Assembly (NCBI RefSeq): GCF_018729255.1
Contig: NZ_CP076060.1
Coordinates: forward strand, 2,170,001 to 2,234,000
Length of the DNA: 64,000 bases
Origin: Cupriavidus sp. EM10
Lineage (GTDB): Bacteria; Pseudomonadota; Gammaproteobacteria; Burkholderiales; Burkholderiaceae
Direction: 5' to 3'
The position numbers and the translations under genes were made by a program. Below, piece by piece: positions 27,276 to 36,661 of the stretch; the first letter of the stretch is position 1; each line of letters opens with the position of its first letter. The notes beneath the pieces are model-generated. The model was not told the origin of the DNA and ran no database searches. It was given only the letters and a program-made list of their open reading frames with translations.

Positions 27276-29357
27276 ATGTCGACGACGCCGCCTGGCTCGC
27301 TCTGGAACCGCGAGCTGGGCATTCTGGAATTCAACGCGCGCGTGCTCGCGCAGGCCGCCGACCCCAATGTCCCGTTGCTGGAACGGTTGAAGTTCATCTG
27401 CATCGTGTCCAGCAACCTGGACGAGTTCTTTGAAATCCGGATGGCCGGCCTGAAGGAACAGATGCGGGACAACGCATCGGGCCTGACGCCCGATGGTCTC
27501 TCGTTCCAGCAGACCTACCAGCTTGTCACGGAGCGCACGCAGCGGCTCGTGGCCTCGCAGTATGACATGCTGCAGAACGTCATTTTCCCCGCGCTGGAAA
27601 AAGAAGGGGTGTTTTTTCACCTGACCGGCACCTGGACGGACGCCCAGCGCGACTGGGCGCGCGACTTCTTCGCGCGCGAACTGGGCCCGGTGCTGACGCC
27701 GATCGCGCTGGACCCGGCCCACCCCTTTCCGCGCGTGCTCAACAAGAGCCTGAACTTCATCATCGAGCTGTCCGGCAAGGACGCCTTCGGGCGCGATGCC
27801 GACCTGGCCATCGTGCAGGCCCCGCGCGCGCTGCCGCGCGTGGTGCGCATGCCGGAAAAGCTGTCGGGGTATCCGTACGGCTTTGTGATGCTGTCATCGT
27901 TCATGCAGGCGTTCGTCCACGAGCTGTTCCCCGCCATCGAGGTGCAGGGCTGCTACCAGTTCCGCGTCACGCGCAATTCCGACCTGTTCGTGTCCGAAGA
28001 CGACATCACCGACCTGCGGGAAGCCTTGCAGGGCGAGTTGCCCACACGTCACTTTGGCGACATGGTCCGGCTGGAAGTGTCCTCCGATACGCCGCCGGCG
28101 CTGTCCCGTCGGCTGCTTCTGGAATCCGGCCTGACCGAACAGGACCTGTACCGCGTGGGCGGCCCGGTAAACCTGGTGCGGCTGATGCAGATCCCCGACC
28201 TGGTGGACCGCCCTGCCCTCAAGTACCCGCCGCACGTGCCGGCCGTGGTCAAGGCCTTCCCGCCCGGCACGAGCATGTTCGACGTGATCCGCCAGCGCGA
28301 CGTGCTGTTGCATCATCCGTACGAAAGCTTCTCGTCGGTGCTGGACCTGCTGCAGGCAGCCGCCAGCGACCCGAACGTCGTGGCAATTAAGCAGACCGTT
28401 TACCGCACTGGCAACGAGTCGGCCGTGATGGAGGCGCTGATGACGGCGGCCCGCAACGGCAAGGAAGTGACCGTGGTGGTGGAACTGCTGGCGCGCTTCG
28501 ACGAGGAAACCAACATCAACTGGGCCGAGCGGCTGGAATCGGCCGGCGCCCATGTGGTGTACGGCGTGGTGGGCCACAAGTGCCACGCCAAGATGCTGCT
28601 GGTCGTGCGGCGCGAGCCGGCCAGCGCGAAGGTCAAGAACGCGGTGCTGCGGCGCTACGTCCACCTGGGCACCGGCAACTATCACCCGCGCACGGCCAGG
28701 CTGTACACCGACTTTGGCCTGCTGACCGCCAACGAGCAGGTGTGCGAGGATGCCCATTATGTGTTCCAGCTGCTGACCGGCACGGCCGGTACGATTCGGC
28801 TGAACCACCTGTGGCAGTCGCCGTTCACGATGCACAGCAACCTGGTGGAGCATATCCGCGCCGAGGCCCGCAACGCGCGCCTTGGCAAACGGGCTCGCAT
28901 TATCGCCAAGATGAACGCGCTGCTGGAGCCGACCATCATCGACGAGCTCTACAAGGCGTCACGCGCGGGCGTGAAGATCGACCTGATCGTGCGCGGCGTC
29001 TGTGCGTTGCGGGCTGGCGTGCCGGGGCTGTCCGACAATATTTCGGTCCGCTCGATCGTCGGCCGCTTCCTGGAACACCACCGCGTCTACTACTTCCATG
29101 CGGCGGGCGAAGACGTGCTGTACCTGTCCAGCGCCGACTGGATGGACCGCAACCTGTTCCGTCGCGTCGAAGTGGCCTTCCCGATCCTGGACCGCACGCT
29201 CAAGGCCCGCGTGATCAAGGAAGGGCTGCAGGTGCATCTGCGCGACAACGCGTCGGCGTGGATCATGCAGCCCGATGGCGAGTACATCCGCAAGCCGTCG
29301 CGGGCCAAGGTGCAGCGCGTCAGCCAGCAGGAGCTGCTGCTGAAGTTCGGTACCTGA
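27276..29357 (+). CDS. ppk: Polyphosphate kinase 1
   Basis: 693 residues, equal in length to E. coli PPK1 (688). It polymerises the gamma-phosphate of ATP into polyphosphate. N-terminal region SLWNRELGILEFNARVLAQA, ESFSSVLDLLQAAASDPNVVAIKQT, and the autophosphorylated His region YVHLGTGNYHPRTARLYTDFG (about residue 465), with KCHAKMLLVVRR before it. ATG 27276 follows aataagg and gives the usual N-terminus; an upstream in-frame ATG at 27225 lies inside the regulatory repeats. Followed by a terminator. Confidence 0.95.
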   Translation: MSTTPPGSLWNRELGILEFNARVLAQAADPNVPLLERLKFICIVSSNLDEFFEIRMAGLKEQMRDNASGLTPDGLSFQQTYQLVTERTQRLVASQYDMLQNVIFPALEKEGVFFHLTGTWTDAQRDWARDFFARELGPVLTPIALDPAHPFPRVLNKSLNFIIELSGKDAFGRDADLAIVQAPRALPRVVRMPEKLSGYPYGFVMLSSFMQAFVHELFPAIEVQGCYQFRVTRNSDLFVSEDDITDLREALQGELPTRHFGDMVRLEVSSDTPPALSRRLLLESGLTEQDLYRVGGPVNLVRLMQIPDLVDRPALKYPPHVPAVVKAFPPGTSMFDVIRQRDVLLHHPYESFSSVLDLLQAAASDPNVVAIKQTVYRTGNESAVMEALMTAARNGKEVTVVVELLARFDEETNINWAERLESAGAHVVYGVVGHKCHAKMLLVVRREPASAKVKNAVLRRYVHLGTGNYHPRTARLYTDFGLLTANEQVCEDAHYVFQLLTGTAGTIRLNHLWQSPFTMHSNLVEHIRAEARNARLGKRARIIAKMNALLEPTIIDELYKASRAGVKIDLIVRGVCALRAGVPGLSDNISVRSIVGRFLEHHRVYYFHAAGEDVLYLSSADWMDRNLFRRVEVAFPILDRTLKARVIKEGLQVHLRDNASAWIMQPDGEYIRKPSRAKVQRVSQQELLLKFGT

Positions 29358-29392
29358 CGACCGACCGGGCCCGCGGGCCCCCGGGATGCAAA

Positions 29393-29423
29393 AAGGCCGC
29401 TACCCAGACAGGTAGCGGCCTTC
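29393..29423 (+). terminator. ppk terminator
   Basis: Stem aaggccgctacc/ggtagcggcctt with loop cagaca, then ttcttgttt. It also lies just after the phoR stop on the other strand. Confidence 0.8.
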
Positions 29424-29441
29424 TTGTTTGCAGCGATGCGA

Positions 29442-30794
29442 TCAGGCGGCGTGGCGCGAGGCGTCGCCCAGCTGACGCAGCGGCTGCGCGGCGTCTGGCT
29501 CGTAGCCGCTACGATCTACGGGAAATACGATGCGGAACGTACTGCCCCGGCCAACCTCGCTGGTCACGCGCAGGTCGGCATGGTGGCGCGACAACACGTG
29601 CTTGACGATGGCCAGGCCCAGGCCGGTACCGCCCGTATCGCGCGACCGGCTGCGATCCACGCGGTAGAACCGTTCGGTCAGACGCGGGATATGTTCGGGC
29701 GCGATGCCCAGGCCCGTATCGCTGACCGAAAACACCGAATGGCCGTCGGTGAAGGTCATGCGGATGGCGATACGGCCGCCGTCGGGCGTGTATCGCACGG
29801 CGTTCGACACCAGGTTGCCCAGGGCCGACAGCAGTTCGCCTTCGGCGCCGCGCAGCACCACCGCGGTATCGATCTCTGTCTCGATGTCGTGCCGGCCTTG
29901 CGACAGCGCCTCGGCATCGTGCACCAGGTGGGCGGCCAGGCCGGCCACGTTGACGCGGTCGTGCGTAGGCGGCTGCGCGTCGGACTCCAGCTTGGCCAGC
30001 GCCAGCAGATCTTCAACGATGTGTTGCATCCGCATCGACTGCACCAGCATCAGGTCGATATAGCGCTTGCGGTCTTCCTCCGAAACCGGCAGGTCGCGCA
30101 CGGTCTCCAGGAAGCCGGTCATCACCGTCAGCGGCGTCTTCAGTTCATGGGAGACGTTGGCGACGAAGTCGCGGCGCATGGCCTCGGTGCTTTCGACCTT
30201 GGTAATGTCCTGCGTCAGCACGAGCTTGCGGTTTTCGCCATACGGCAGGATCTGCACCGACGTGATGCCGCGCTTGTGCTCGCCCATGTCGCGCATCACC
30301 AGGGGCTCGTCGTAGCGCTCGCGCGTCAGGTAATGGACGAATTCCGGCCGGCGGATCAGGTGGGTAATGCGCTGGCGCACGTCGCGCCGGGCGTTCAGGC
30401 CAAAGTGCTGCTCGGCCACGCCGTTGCACCATTCGATCTGGTCGGCGTCGTCGAGCATCAGCACGCCATAGGGCGACGCCTGGATGGCCTGGATAAACCG
30501 CGTGTGCTGCTGTTCCACCTGCAGCACCTGGGTGCGCCAGCGCTTGACCAGCCGGTGCAGGCGGTAATACACCTCGCCCCACAGTCCGAGCGCGCTCGGA
30601 ATTTCGCCATAGGCCGGGGCATCCAGCACCCGCCACAGGCGGTCGATCTGGAACAGGTAATAGCCCAGCAGCAGGAATAGCGAAACGGAAAGGAACAGCA
30701 GGCCGGGCACGGGGCCGGCAAAGGCGTACAGCCCCCCGGCGATGGCCGCGAGACCGGCGAGGATGGCCGCGGAACGGGCCCAGATGACATTCAT
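29442..30794 (-). CDS. phoR: Phosphate regulon sensor histidine kinase PhoR
   Basis: 450 residues, inner membrane. Two N-terminal hydrophobic segments (about residues 10-25 and 30-48), a cytoplasmic PAS-like region (AIQASPYGVLMLDDADQIEWCNG), the phospho-acceptor H-box DFVANVSHELKTPLTV (about residue 225), N-box LGNLVSNAVRYTPDGG, and ATP-lid motifs DTGLGIAPEHI and GTGLGLAIVKH. PhoR phosphorylates PhoB when Pi is low, and Pst/PhoU keeps it quiet when Pi is plentiful. It follows phoB by 138 bases on the same strand. Start 30794 gives a short cytoplasmic N-terminus, as expected. Confidence 0.95.
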   Translation of the reverse strand: MNVIWARSAAILAGLAAIAGGLYAFAGPVPGLLFLSVSLFLLLGYYLFQIDRLWRVLDAPAYGEIPSALGLWGEVYYRLHRLVKRWRTQVLQVEQQHTRFIQAIQASPYGVLMLDDADQIEWCNGVAEQHFGLNARRDVRQRITHLIRRPEFVHYLTRERYDEPLVMRDMGEHKRGITSVQILPYGENRKLVLTQDITKVESTEAMRRDFVANVSHELKTPLTVMTGFLETVRDLPVSEEDRKRYIDLMLVQSMRMQHIVEDLLALAKLESDAQPPTHDRVNVAGLAAHLVHDAEALSQGRHDIETEIDTAVVLRGAEGELLSALGNLVSNAVRYTPDGGRIAIRMTFTDGHSVFSVSDTGLGIAPEHIPRLTERFYRVDRSRSRDTGGTGLGLAIVKHVLSRHHADLRVTSEVGRGSTFRIVFPVDRSGYEPDAAQPLRQLGDASRHAA

Positions 30795-30932
30795 GCGAGG
30801 GGTAGATGAGGTTCAGACTGCGTTCGCATTGCGACAGAGTCTGCCACAACATGCACCGCAGCGTTACATTCAGCCGGCATTATCCGACATCGGCCGGCGC
30901 GGCCTCGCTGCTCCGCCGCCGGCCGTATCCGG

Positions 30933-31640
30933 TCAGTGACTCGGTGAGCGGGCCAGGCGATAGCCGCTGCCGCGAACCGTCTCGATCATGTTGCTGTACC
31001 CGCCAGGGGTCAGCGCGGCACGCAGACGCTTGATATGCACGTCGACGGTACGCTCTTCCACGAACACATGGTCGCCCCAGACCTGATCCAGCAATTGCGA
31101 CCGGCTATGCACGCGCTCCGGGTGCGTCATCAGGAAGTGCAGCAGACGGAACTCCGTCGGGCCCAGGTCCAGCTTGATCGGGCCGGTGTCGTCCTGGCCG
31201 GTCACGCGATGCGTGGCCGGGTCAAGGCGCAGGCCGTTGATGGCCACCACGTCGTCGGTCAGCTGCGGCGCACGGCGGCGCAGCACCGCCTTGATGCGGG
31301 CCAGCAGTTCCTTGGGCGAGAACGGCTTGGTCACGTAGTCGTCCGCACCGGCTTCCAGACCCATGACCTTGTCCTGCTCCTCGCTGCGGGCGGTGAGCAT
31401 GATGATCGGGATCTGCTTGGTGCGGTCGTTGGTCCGCAGTTCCTTGGCGAAGGTAGCGCCCGACTTGCCCGGGAGCATCCAGTCCAGCAGCACGAGGTCC
31501 GGCAGGACATCGCTCATCAGCGACAGCGCCTGCTCCGCGTTATACGCGCGAATCGGATAGTGCCCCGCGTGCTGGAGATTGACGGCGATCAGTTCGGCAA
31601 TCGCCGGTTCGTCTTCGACAACGAGAATACTGCTTGGCAT
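30933..31640 (-). CDS. phoB: Phosphate regulon response regulator PhoB
   Basis: 235 residues, OmpR/PhoB family. Receiver domain with acceptor Asp in LVLLDWMLPGKSG (about residue 53) and conserved Lys in DDYVTKPFSPKELLAR; C-terminal winged helix with LGPTEFRLLHFLMTHPERVHSRSQLLDQVWG and TVDVHIKRLRAAL, the PhoB-type DNA recognition region. It binds Pho boxes such as those ahead of pstS. phoU stops 35 bases before the phoB start. Confidence 0.97.
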   Translation of the reverse strand: MPSSILVVEDEPAIAELIAVNLQHAGHYPIRAYNAEQALSLMSDVLPDLVLLDWMLPGKSGATFAKELRTNDRTKQIPIIMLTARSEEQDKVMGLEAGADDYVTKPFSPKELLARIKAVLRRRAPQLTDDVVAINGLRLDPATHRVTGQDDTGPIKLDLGPTEFRLLHFLMTHPERVHSRSQLLDQVWGDHVFVEERTVDVHIKRLRAALTPGGYSNMIETVRGSGYRLARSPSH

Positions 31641-31675
31641 GTAATTGTTCTCCGCTTATCAGTGCTGGCGCGTTT

Positions 31676-32380
31676 TCAGCTCAACGCTTCGCGCTCCATA
31701 TCTTCGCGTGACACATGGCGCACATCCGTGCCCTTCACGATGTAGATGATGAATTCGGCAATGTTCTTCGCGTGGTCGCCGATACGCTCGACGGCCTTGG
31801 CGATGAACAGGAAGTCCAGCGCCACCGAGATCGTGCGCGGGTCTTCCATCATGTACGTGATCAGCTTGCGCACGAAGGCCCGGAATTCCTCGTCGATCGC
31901 CTTGTCGTCCTTGACGATGCGGGCGGCCGCCACGGTGTCCAGGCGCGCGAAGGCGTCCAGGGCCTGGCGCAGCAGGTTGATCGCCATCTCGCCGGACAGC
32001 TTCACCTCGGCGTAGTTGATGTTGTGCGCGGCCGCATCTTCCATGATGTGCTTGGTGCGCTTGGCAATCTTTTCGGCCTCGTCACCGGCCCGTTCCAGGT
32101 TGGTGATCGTCTTCGAGATCGCCATCACCAGGCGCAGGTCGCGGGCGGTAGGCTGGCGACGCGCGATGATGTTGCCGCAGTCGGCATCGATCTCGACTTC
32201 GAGTGCGTTCAGCTGCTGCTCGCGGGCCATGACCTGGTCGGCCATGTCACCGTCGAAGTCGGCCAGCGCGCGCATGGCCAGCTCGATCTGCGATTCCACC
32301 AGGCCGCCCATCTGCAGCAGCTTGGTGTTGATCGCGTTGAGGTCGGCGTCGAACTGGGTCGACAGGTGCTTGTCAGTCAT
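31676..32380 (-). CDS. phoU: Phosphate transport regulator PhoU
   Basis: 234 residues, almost all alpha-helical. Two PhoU repeats, each with the E/D-x3-D metal-cluster pattern (ANLERAGDEAEKIAKRTKHI in the first; AVERIGDHAKNIAEFIIYI in the second). PhoU links the Pst transporter to PhoR, repressing the regulon at high phosphate. ATG 32380 (MTDKHLSTQFDADL) is the family start; the frame to 32425 has no good reason to be used. Confidence 0.96.
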   Translation of the reverse strand: MTDKHLSTQFDADLNAINTKLLQMGGLVESQIELAMRALADFDGDMADQVMAREQQLNALEVEIDADCGNIIARRQPTARDLRLVMAISKTITNLERAGDEAEKIAKRTKHIMEDAAAHNINYAEVKLSGEMAINLLRQALDAFARLDTVAAARIVKDDKAIDEEFRAFVRKLITYMMEDPRTISVALDFLFIAKAVERIGDHAKNIAEFIIYIVKGTDVRHVSREDMEREALS

Positions 32381-32437
32381 GGTGTTCTCCTGGCCGCTTG
32401 TCCGTTTGCTGGATATGTCCTGCAATGCCGTCGCGGA

Positions 32438-33226
32438 TCAACCGAAGCGGCCGGTAATGTAGTCTTCGGTTTCCTTGCGGTGCGGCTTGATGAAGATCTT
32501 CTCGGTCTCGCCGAACTCGATCAGCTCGCCCAGGTACATGTAGGCCGTGTAATCCGAGCAGCGCGCGGCCTGCTGCATGTTGTGGGTCACGATCACCACG
32601 GTGTACTCGTCCTTCAGTTCGGCGATCAGTTCCTCGATGCGGCCCGTGGAAATCGGGTCCAGCGCCGAGCACGGCTCATCGAGCAGCAGCACTTCGGGGC
32701 GGATGGCAATGCCGCGTGCGATGCACAGGCGCTGCTGCTGTCCGCCCGACAGGCCGTAGCCCGACTGGTGCAGCTTGTCCTTGGCTTCGTTCCACAGTGC
32801 GGCCTTCGACAGGGCCCACTCGACGCGGTCGTCCATTTCCGAGCGCGACAGCTTTTCGAACAGTCGCACCCCGAACGCGATATTGTCATAGATCGACATC
32901 GGGAACGGCGTCGGCTTCTGGAACACCATGCCCACCTTGGCGCGCAGCAGCGAAATGTCTTCCTTGCTGGTGAGCAGGTTCTCGCCGTCCATGTTGATCT
33001 CGCCCTCGGCACGTTGCTCCGGGTACAGCGCGAACATCTTGTTGAACGTGCGCAGCAGCGTGGACTTGCCGCAGCCCGACGGGCCGATGAACGCCGTGAC
33101 CTTGCGGTCCGGGATCGACATGTTGATGTTCTTCAGCGCGTGGAACTGGTTGTAGTAGAAGTTCAGGTTCCGCACGTCGATCTTGGCGCGCACGGTATCG
33201 GGAATATCGATGACGGTAGAGGTCAT
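32438..33226 (-). CDS. pstB: Phosphate import ATP-binding protein PstB
   Basis: 262 residues. Walker [10 protein letters not shown], signature [16 protein letters not shown], Walker [17 protein letters not shown] and switch His in [15 protein letters not shown]. It drives high-affinity phosphate import by PstCA. The Q-rich [10 protein letters not shown] signature and the [18 protein letters not shown] region are typical PstB. Gaps of 54 and 57 bases to pstA and phoU. Confidence 0.97.
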   Translation of the reverse strand: MTSTVIDIPDTVRAKIDVRNLNFYYNQFHALKNINMSIPDRKVTAFIGPSGCGKSTLLRTFNKMFALYPEQRAEGEINMDGENLLTSKEDISLLRAKVGMVFQKPTPFPMSIYDNIAFGVRLFEKLSRSEMDDRVEWALSKAALWNEAKDKLHQSGYGLSGGQQQRLCIARGIAIRPEVLLLDEPCSALDPISTGRIEELIAELKDEYTVVIVTHNMQQAARCSDYTAYMYLGELIEFGETEKIFIKPHRKETEDYITGRFG

Positions 33227-33280
33227 GCTGATGTCTCGCTTGAATTCGGTAGTCGGGTCTGGCGCGATGCGTGTCGCCGC

Positions 33281-34183
33281 TTATTTCTTGAACAGGAGGC
33301 GCGCGACGATGTTCAGCGCAAGCACCCCGACGGTAATCAGGAACACGCCGGCCCAGGCCAGTTGCTGCCATTCCGTGAACGGGCTCATGGCGAAGCGGAA
33401 AATCGTCACGGGCAGGTTGGCCATCGGCTTGTTCAGGTCCGCGCTCCAGAACTGGTTGGACAGCGCGGTGAACAGCAGCGGCGCGGTTTCGCCGGCGATA
33501 CGGGCCACGGCCAGCAGCACGCCGGTCACGATGCCCGCGTACGACGACTTGACCGTGATCGACATCACCATTTTCCACTTCGGCGTGCCCAGGGCCACCG
33601 CCGCTTCACGCAGTGCGTTCGGCACCAGGTTCAGCATGTTCTCGGTGGTGCGGACCACGATCGGGATCTGCAGCAGCGCCAGGGCGCACACGCCTGCCCA
33701 GCCCGAGAAATGGCCCATGCGGGTCACCACCAGCGCGTAGACGAACAGGCCGATCACGATCGACGGTGCCGACAGCAGGATGTCGTTGATGAAGCGGATG
33801 AAGCTGGCCAGCGGCGACTTCTGGCCGTACTCGGCCAGGTAGATGCCGGCCAGGATGCCCAGCGGCGTACCGACCAGCGTGGCCACGCCCACCAGCACGA
33901 AGCTGCCGAAGATGGCGTTGGCCAGACCGCCGCCGGCGGTGTTCGGGGCCGGCGTCATCTGCGTGAACAGGTCGAGCGACAGGCCACCCACGCCCAGCGA
34001 GATGGTGGTCCAGAGAATCCACGCGAGCCAGAACAGTCCGAACCCCATGGCGCCCAGCGACGCCGCCAGGGCGATGGCATTCATGCGACGGCGCGAACCC
34101 TGCAGCCGCGCACGGACGGCATCGGAATCGGGACGGACAGCGGGAATGGACGAAGTAGACACGGCTTGACTGGCTTGGTTCAT
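33281..34183 (-). CDS. pstA: Phosphate ABC transporter permease PstA
   Basis: 300 residues with about six transmembrane helices and the permease EAA loop [21 protein letters not shown]. Forms the inner membrane channel with PstC. ATG 34183 overlaps the pstC stop as ATGA, so translation is coupled. The N-terminal 25 residues are Ser/Arg-rich and cytoplasmic. Confidence 0.95.
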   Translation of the reverse strand: MNQASQAVSTSSIPAVRPDSDAVRARLQGSRRRMNAIALAASLGAMGFGLFWLAWILWTTISLGVGGLSLDLFTQMTPAPNTAGGGLANAIFGSFVLVGVATLVGTPLGILAGIYLAEYGQKSPLASFIRFINDILLSAPSIVIGLFVYALVVTRMGHFSGWAGVCALALLQIPIVVRTTENMLNLVPNALREAAVALGTPKWKMVMSITVKSSYAGIVTGVLLAVARIAGETAPLLFTALSNQFWSADLNKPMANLPVTIFRFAMSPFTEWQQLAWAGVFLITVGVLALNIVARLLFKK

Positions 34184-35144
34184 TTGCCACCCTCATTCTT
34201 TGCAAGGCGCAGCAGCAGGACTTTGGACAGGGCCAGCACCACGAACGTGATGAAGAACAGGATCAGGCCCAGTTCCATCAATGCGGCGGTGTGCAGGCCG
34301 GCTCCGGCTTCCGCGAATTCGTTCGCCAGCGCCGAGGTAATGCTGTTACCCGGCGAGAACAGCGACACGTTGTCGAGCAGGTTGGTGTTGCCGATCACGA
34401 ACGTGACGGCCATGGTTTCGCCCAGCGCGCGGCCCAGGCCAAGCATCACGCCGCCGATCACACCGGCGCGCGTATAGGGCAGCACCACGCGCCACATCAC
34501 TTCCCACGTGGTGCAGCCGATGCCGTAGGCCGACTCCTTGAGCAGCACGGGCGTGACTTCGAACACATCGCGCATCACGGAGGCGATGTACGGGATGATC
34601 ATGATCGCCAGGATCACGCCCGCGCACAGCAGGCCGATACCCAGCGGCGCGCCCTGGAACAGCTTGCCGATCACCGGCACCTGCCCCACCGTATTGGCGA
34701 GCGGCTTCTGGAAATATTCGCCGAAGATCGGCGCGAACACGAGCAGGCCCACATGCCGTAGACGATGGACGGCACTGCGGCGAGAAGTTCGATGGCGGTA
34801 CCGAGCGGGCGGCGCAGCCAGGCGGGCGACAGCTCGGTCAGAAACAGGGCGATGCCGAAGCTGACCGGCACGGCGATGATAAGGGCGATCAGGGAGGTGA
34901 CCAACGTGCCGTAGATGGGCACGAGCGCGCCGTACACGTCGGCGGGCGGATCCCATTCGGCGCTCCACAGGAACGACAGGCCGAAATGCTTGATCGACGG
35001 CCAGGCGCTGATGGCGAGCGATACGATGATGCCGCCGAGCAGCAGCAGGGTGACGATGGCGGCGCCGCGGGTCAGGCCGCCGAACAGGATGTCGCCAAGG
35101 CGGCTGGGAGGCCGGACGGCAGGAAGATCGGACGTAGTCGCCAT
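34180..35144 (-). CDS. pstC: Phosphate ABC transporter permease PstC (one frameshift)
   Basis: Inner membrane permease of the Pst system. The first part ([59 protein letters not shown]) and the last part ([20 protein letters not shown] and [20 protein letters not shown], the EAA loop) are in different frames. One base is missing near 34748-34750: VYGMW should continue GLLVFAP, so GGG should be GGGG. With it the protein has 321 residues, as usual. Start [13 protein letters not shown] at 35144. Because pstSCAB is otherwise intact, a sequence error is likely. Confidence 0.93.
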
Positions 35145-35168
35145 GATGGAAATCGGTAGGTGGAACAT

Positions 35169-35200
35169 GTGCCGCGGTGGCGCCAGGGCCACCGCGGCAC
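35169..35200 (-). promoter_or_regulatory. Strong stem-loop between pstS and pstC
   Basis: A perfect 12-base stem (gtgccgcggtgg / ccaccgcggcac) with 8-base loop, no T-run after it on the minus strand. Placed between pstS and pstC it can stabilise the pstS 3' end so that binding protein exceeds permease; role inferred. Confidence 0.65.
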
Positions 35201-35298
35201 CGTCACGCGATGCCCGTCCCGCGCTCGGGCGGGCCGGGCTCGCATGCCGGGCCGTACTTCAGTACAGCAAAAGCTTAGTACAGCGGCTTGGCAGCGGC

Positions 35299-36330
35299 TT
35301 AGTACAGGGCCTTGCCCGAACCGTCCTTCACGCTTTGCTTCCACGTGGCGCGGATCTGGTTCGTCACGGCTTCCGGCAGCGGCACGTAGTCCAGGTCCGA
35401 AGCCATTGCACCACCGCTCTTGTAGGCCCAGTCGAAGAACTTCATGACTTCCTGGCCCTGTGCCGGCTTTTCCTGCGTCTTGTGCAGCAGGATGAACGTG
35501 GCACCGGCGATCGGCCATGCGGCCTTGCCCGGCTGGTTCGTCAGGATCTGGTAGAACGACTTGTTCCAGTCGGCACCGGCGGCAGCGGCCTTGAAGGCGT
35601 CGTCGCTCGGCTGCACCACTTCACCCGCCGAGTTCTTCATCGTCAGGTACGTCATCTTGTTCTGCTTGGCGTAGGCGTACTCGACGTAGCCGATCGCGCC
35701 ATTCAGACGCTGCACGAAGGCGGCCACGCCTTCGTTGCCCTTGCCGCCCGTGCCGCCACCCGGCCAGTTCACGGTCGTGCCTTCGCCAACCGAGCTCTTC
35801 CAGTCATTGCTGACCTTCGACAGGTAGTTCGTGAAGATGAACGTCGTGCCCGAGCCATCGGCGCGGCGCACCGGCAGGATGTCCTGGCTCGGCAGCTTGG
35901 CCTTCGGGTTCAGGGCCTTGATCGCGGGATCGTCCCACTTCTTGATCTTGCCCAGGTAGATGTTGGCCAGCACGTCGCCGGTGATGGTCAGTTCGCCCGG
36001 CTTCACGCCTTGCAGGTTGATCACGGGCACCACGCCGCCGATCACGGTCGGGAACTGGATCAGGTTGCCCTTGGCCAGTTCGTCGTCCTTCAGGGGAGCG
36101 TCCGAAGCGCCGAAATCGACGGTCTTGGCATTGATCTGCTTGATGCCGCCCGACGAACCGATGGATTGATAGTTGACCTTGTTACCCGTTGCTTTTTGGT
36201 AGGCGTCAGCCCACTTGGAATACACGGGCGCCGGGAAAGAAGCGCCTGCACCGGTAATTTCCGCCGCGAACGCAGTACCCGCCACCACAATCGACACGAT
36301 GCCTGCTACGGCAGTCTTGACCAGCTTCAT
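35299..36330 (-). CDS. pstS: Periplasmic phosphate-binding protein PstS
   Basis: 343 residues. Signal peptide [22 protein letters not shown] cuts near residue 22. Phosphate site loops are present: [38 protein letters not shown] and [18 protein letters not shown]. It delivers phosphate to PstCA. ATG 36330 follows GGAGG with correct spacing. Two Pho boxes lie upstream. Several near-copies of cttagtacag follow the stop codon. Confidence 0.97.
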   Translation of the reverse strand: MKLVKTAVAGIVSIVVAGTAFAAEITGAGASFPAPVYSKWADAYQKATGNKVNYQSIGSSGGIKQINAKTVDFGASDAPLKDDELAKGNLIQFPTVIGGVVPVINLQGVKPGELTITGDVLANIYLGKIKKWDDPAIKALNPKAKLPSQDILPVRRADGSGTTFIFTNYLSKVSNDWKSSVGEGTTVNWPGGGTGGKGNEGVAAFVQRLNGAIGYVEYAYAKQNKMTYLTMKNSAGEVVQPSDDAFKAAAAGADWNKSFYQILTNQPGKAAWPIAGATFILLHKTQEKPAQGQEVMKFFDWAYKSGGAMASDLDYVPLPEAVTNQIRATWKQSVKDGSGKALY

Positions 36331-36357
36331 ATGTCCTCCAGAGAACATTGGTTGGGA

Positions 36358-36375
36358 ATGACAAATTTTTGACAA
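36358..36375 (-). promoter_or_regulatory. Pho box, proximal, upstream of pstS
   Basis: Minus strand TTGTCAA-AAAT-TTGTCAT: two 7-base half-sites with 11-base spacing, the PhoB pattern. It lies 27 bases before the pstS start. Confidence 0.8.
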
Positions 36376-36396
36376 GGCGAACTTTATGCTGCTTGT

Positions 36397-36414
36397 ATGA
36401 CAGTTCCATGACAT
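36397..36414 (-). promoter_or_regulatory. Pho box, distal, upstream of pstS
   Basis: Minus strand ATGTCAT-GGAA-CTGTCAT, near-perfect match to the PhoB consensus (CTGTCAT, 4 bases, CTGTCAT), 66 bases before the pstS start. With the proximal box it makes two PhoB binding sites 22 bases apart. Confidence 0.85.
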
Positions 36415-36584
36415 CCCGAAATGTTCTTCAAAGACCCGGCCAAATGGCCGATATTCCCTGTCCGTCACGAAATCGTCTTTTCGCCGTGCTTTAATCGCCA
36501 CTCCAAAACCGCGGGCCTTTCGGTTACCTCAATGACGGCCCTCGTGCCGGGGACGTCAGTTAATTGCAAAATCATGGAAAGAAA

Positions 36585-36619
36585 ACGCCACAGGCGCCGA
36601 TGTCGACGGGCTGTGGCGT
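36585..36619 (-). terminator. glmM terminator
   Basis: Stem acgccacag/ctgtggcgt with a 17-base loop; the minus strand runs into TTTTCTTTC. Lies 42 bases after the glmM stop codon. Confidence 0.65.
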
Positions 36620-36661
36620 CAGATTTTCCCCAGGGATCTAACGCATCCCCGGTGATCTCTT

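Larger units (their letters stand above)
36331..36661. other. Intergenic region upstream of pstS
   Basis: 331 bases between pstS and glmM. It holds the pstS ribosome site, two Pho boxes (below) and the glmM terminator; I see no gene. Confidence 0.6.

Noticed and set aside
31715..34477. Long frame opposite phoU-pstB-pstA
   Set aside because: Antisense of conserved pst genes; no family features.
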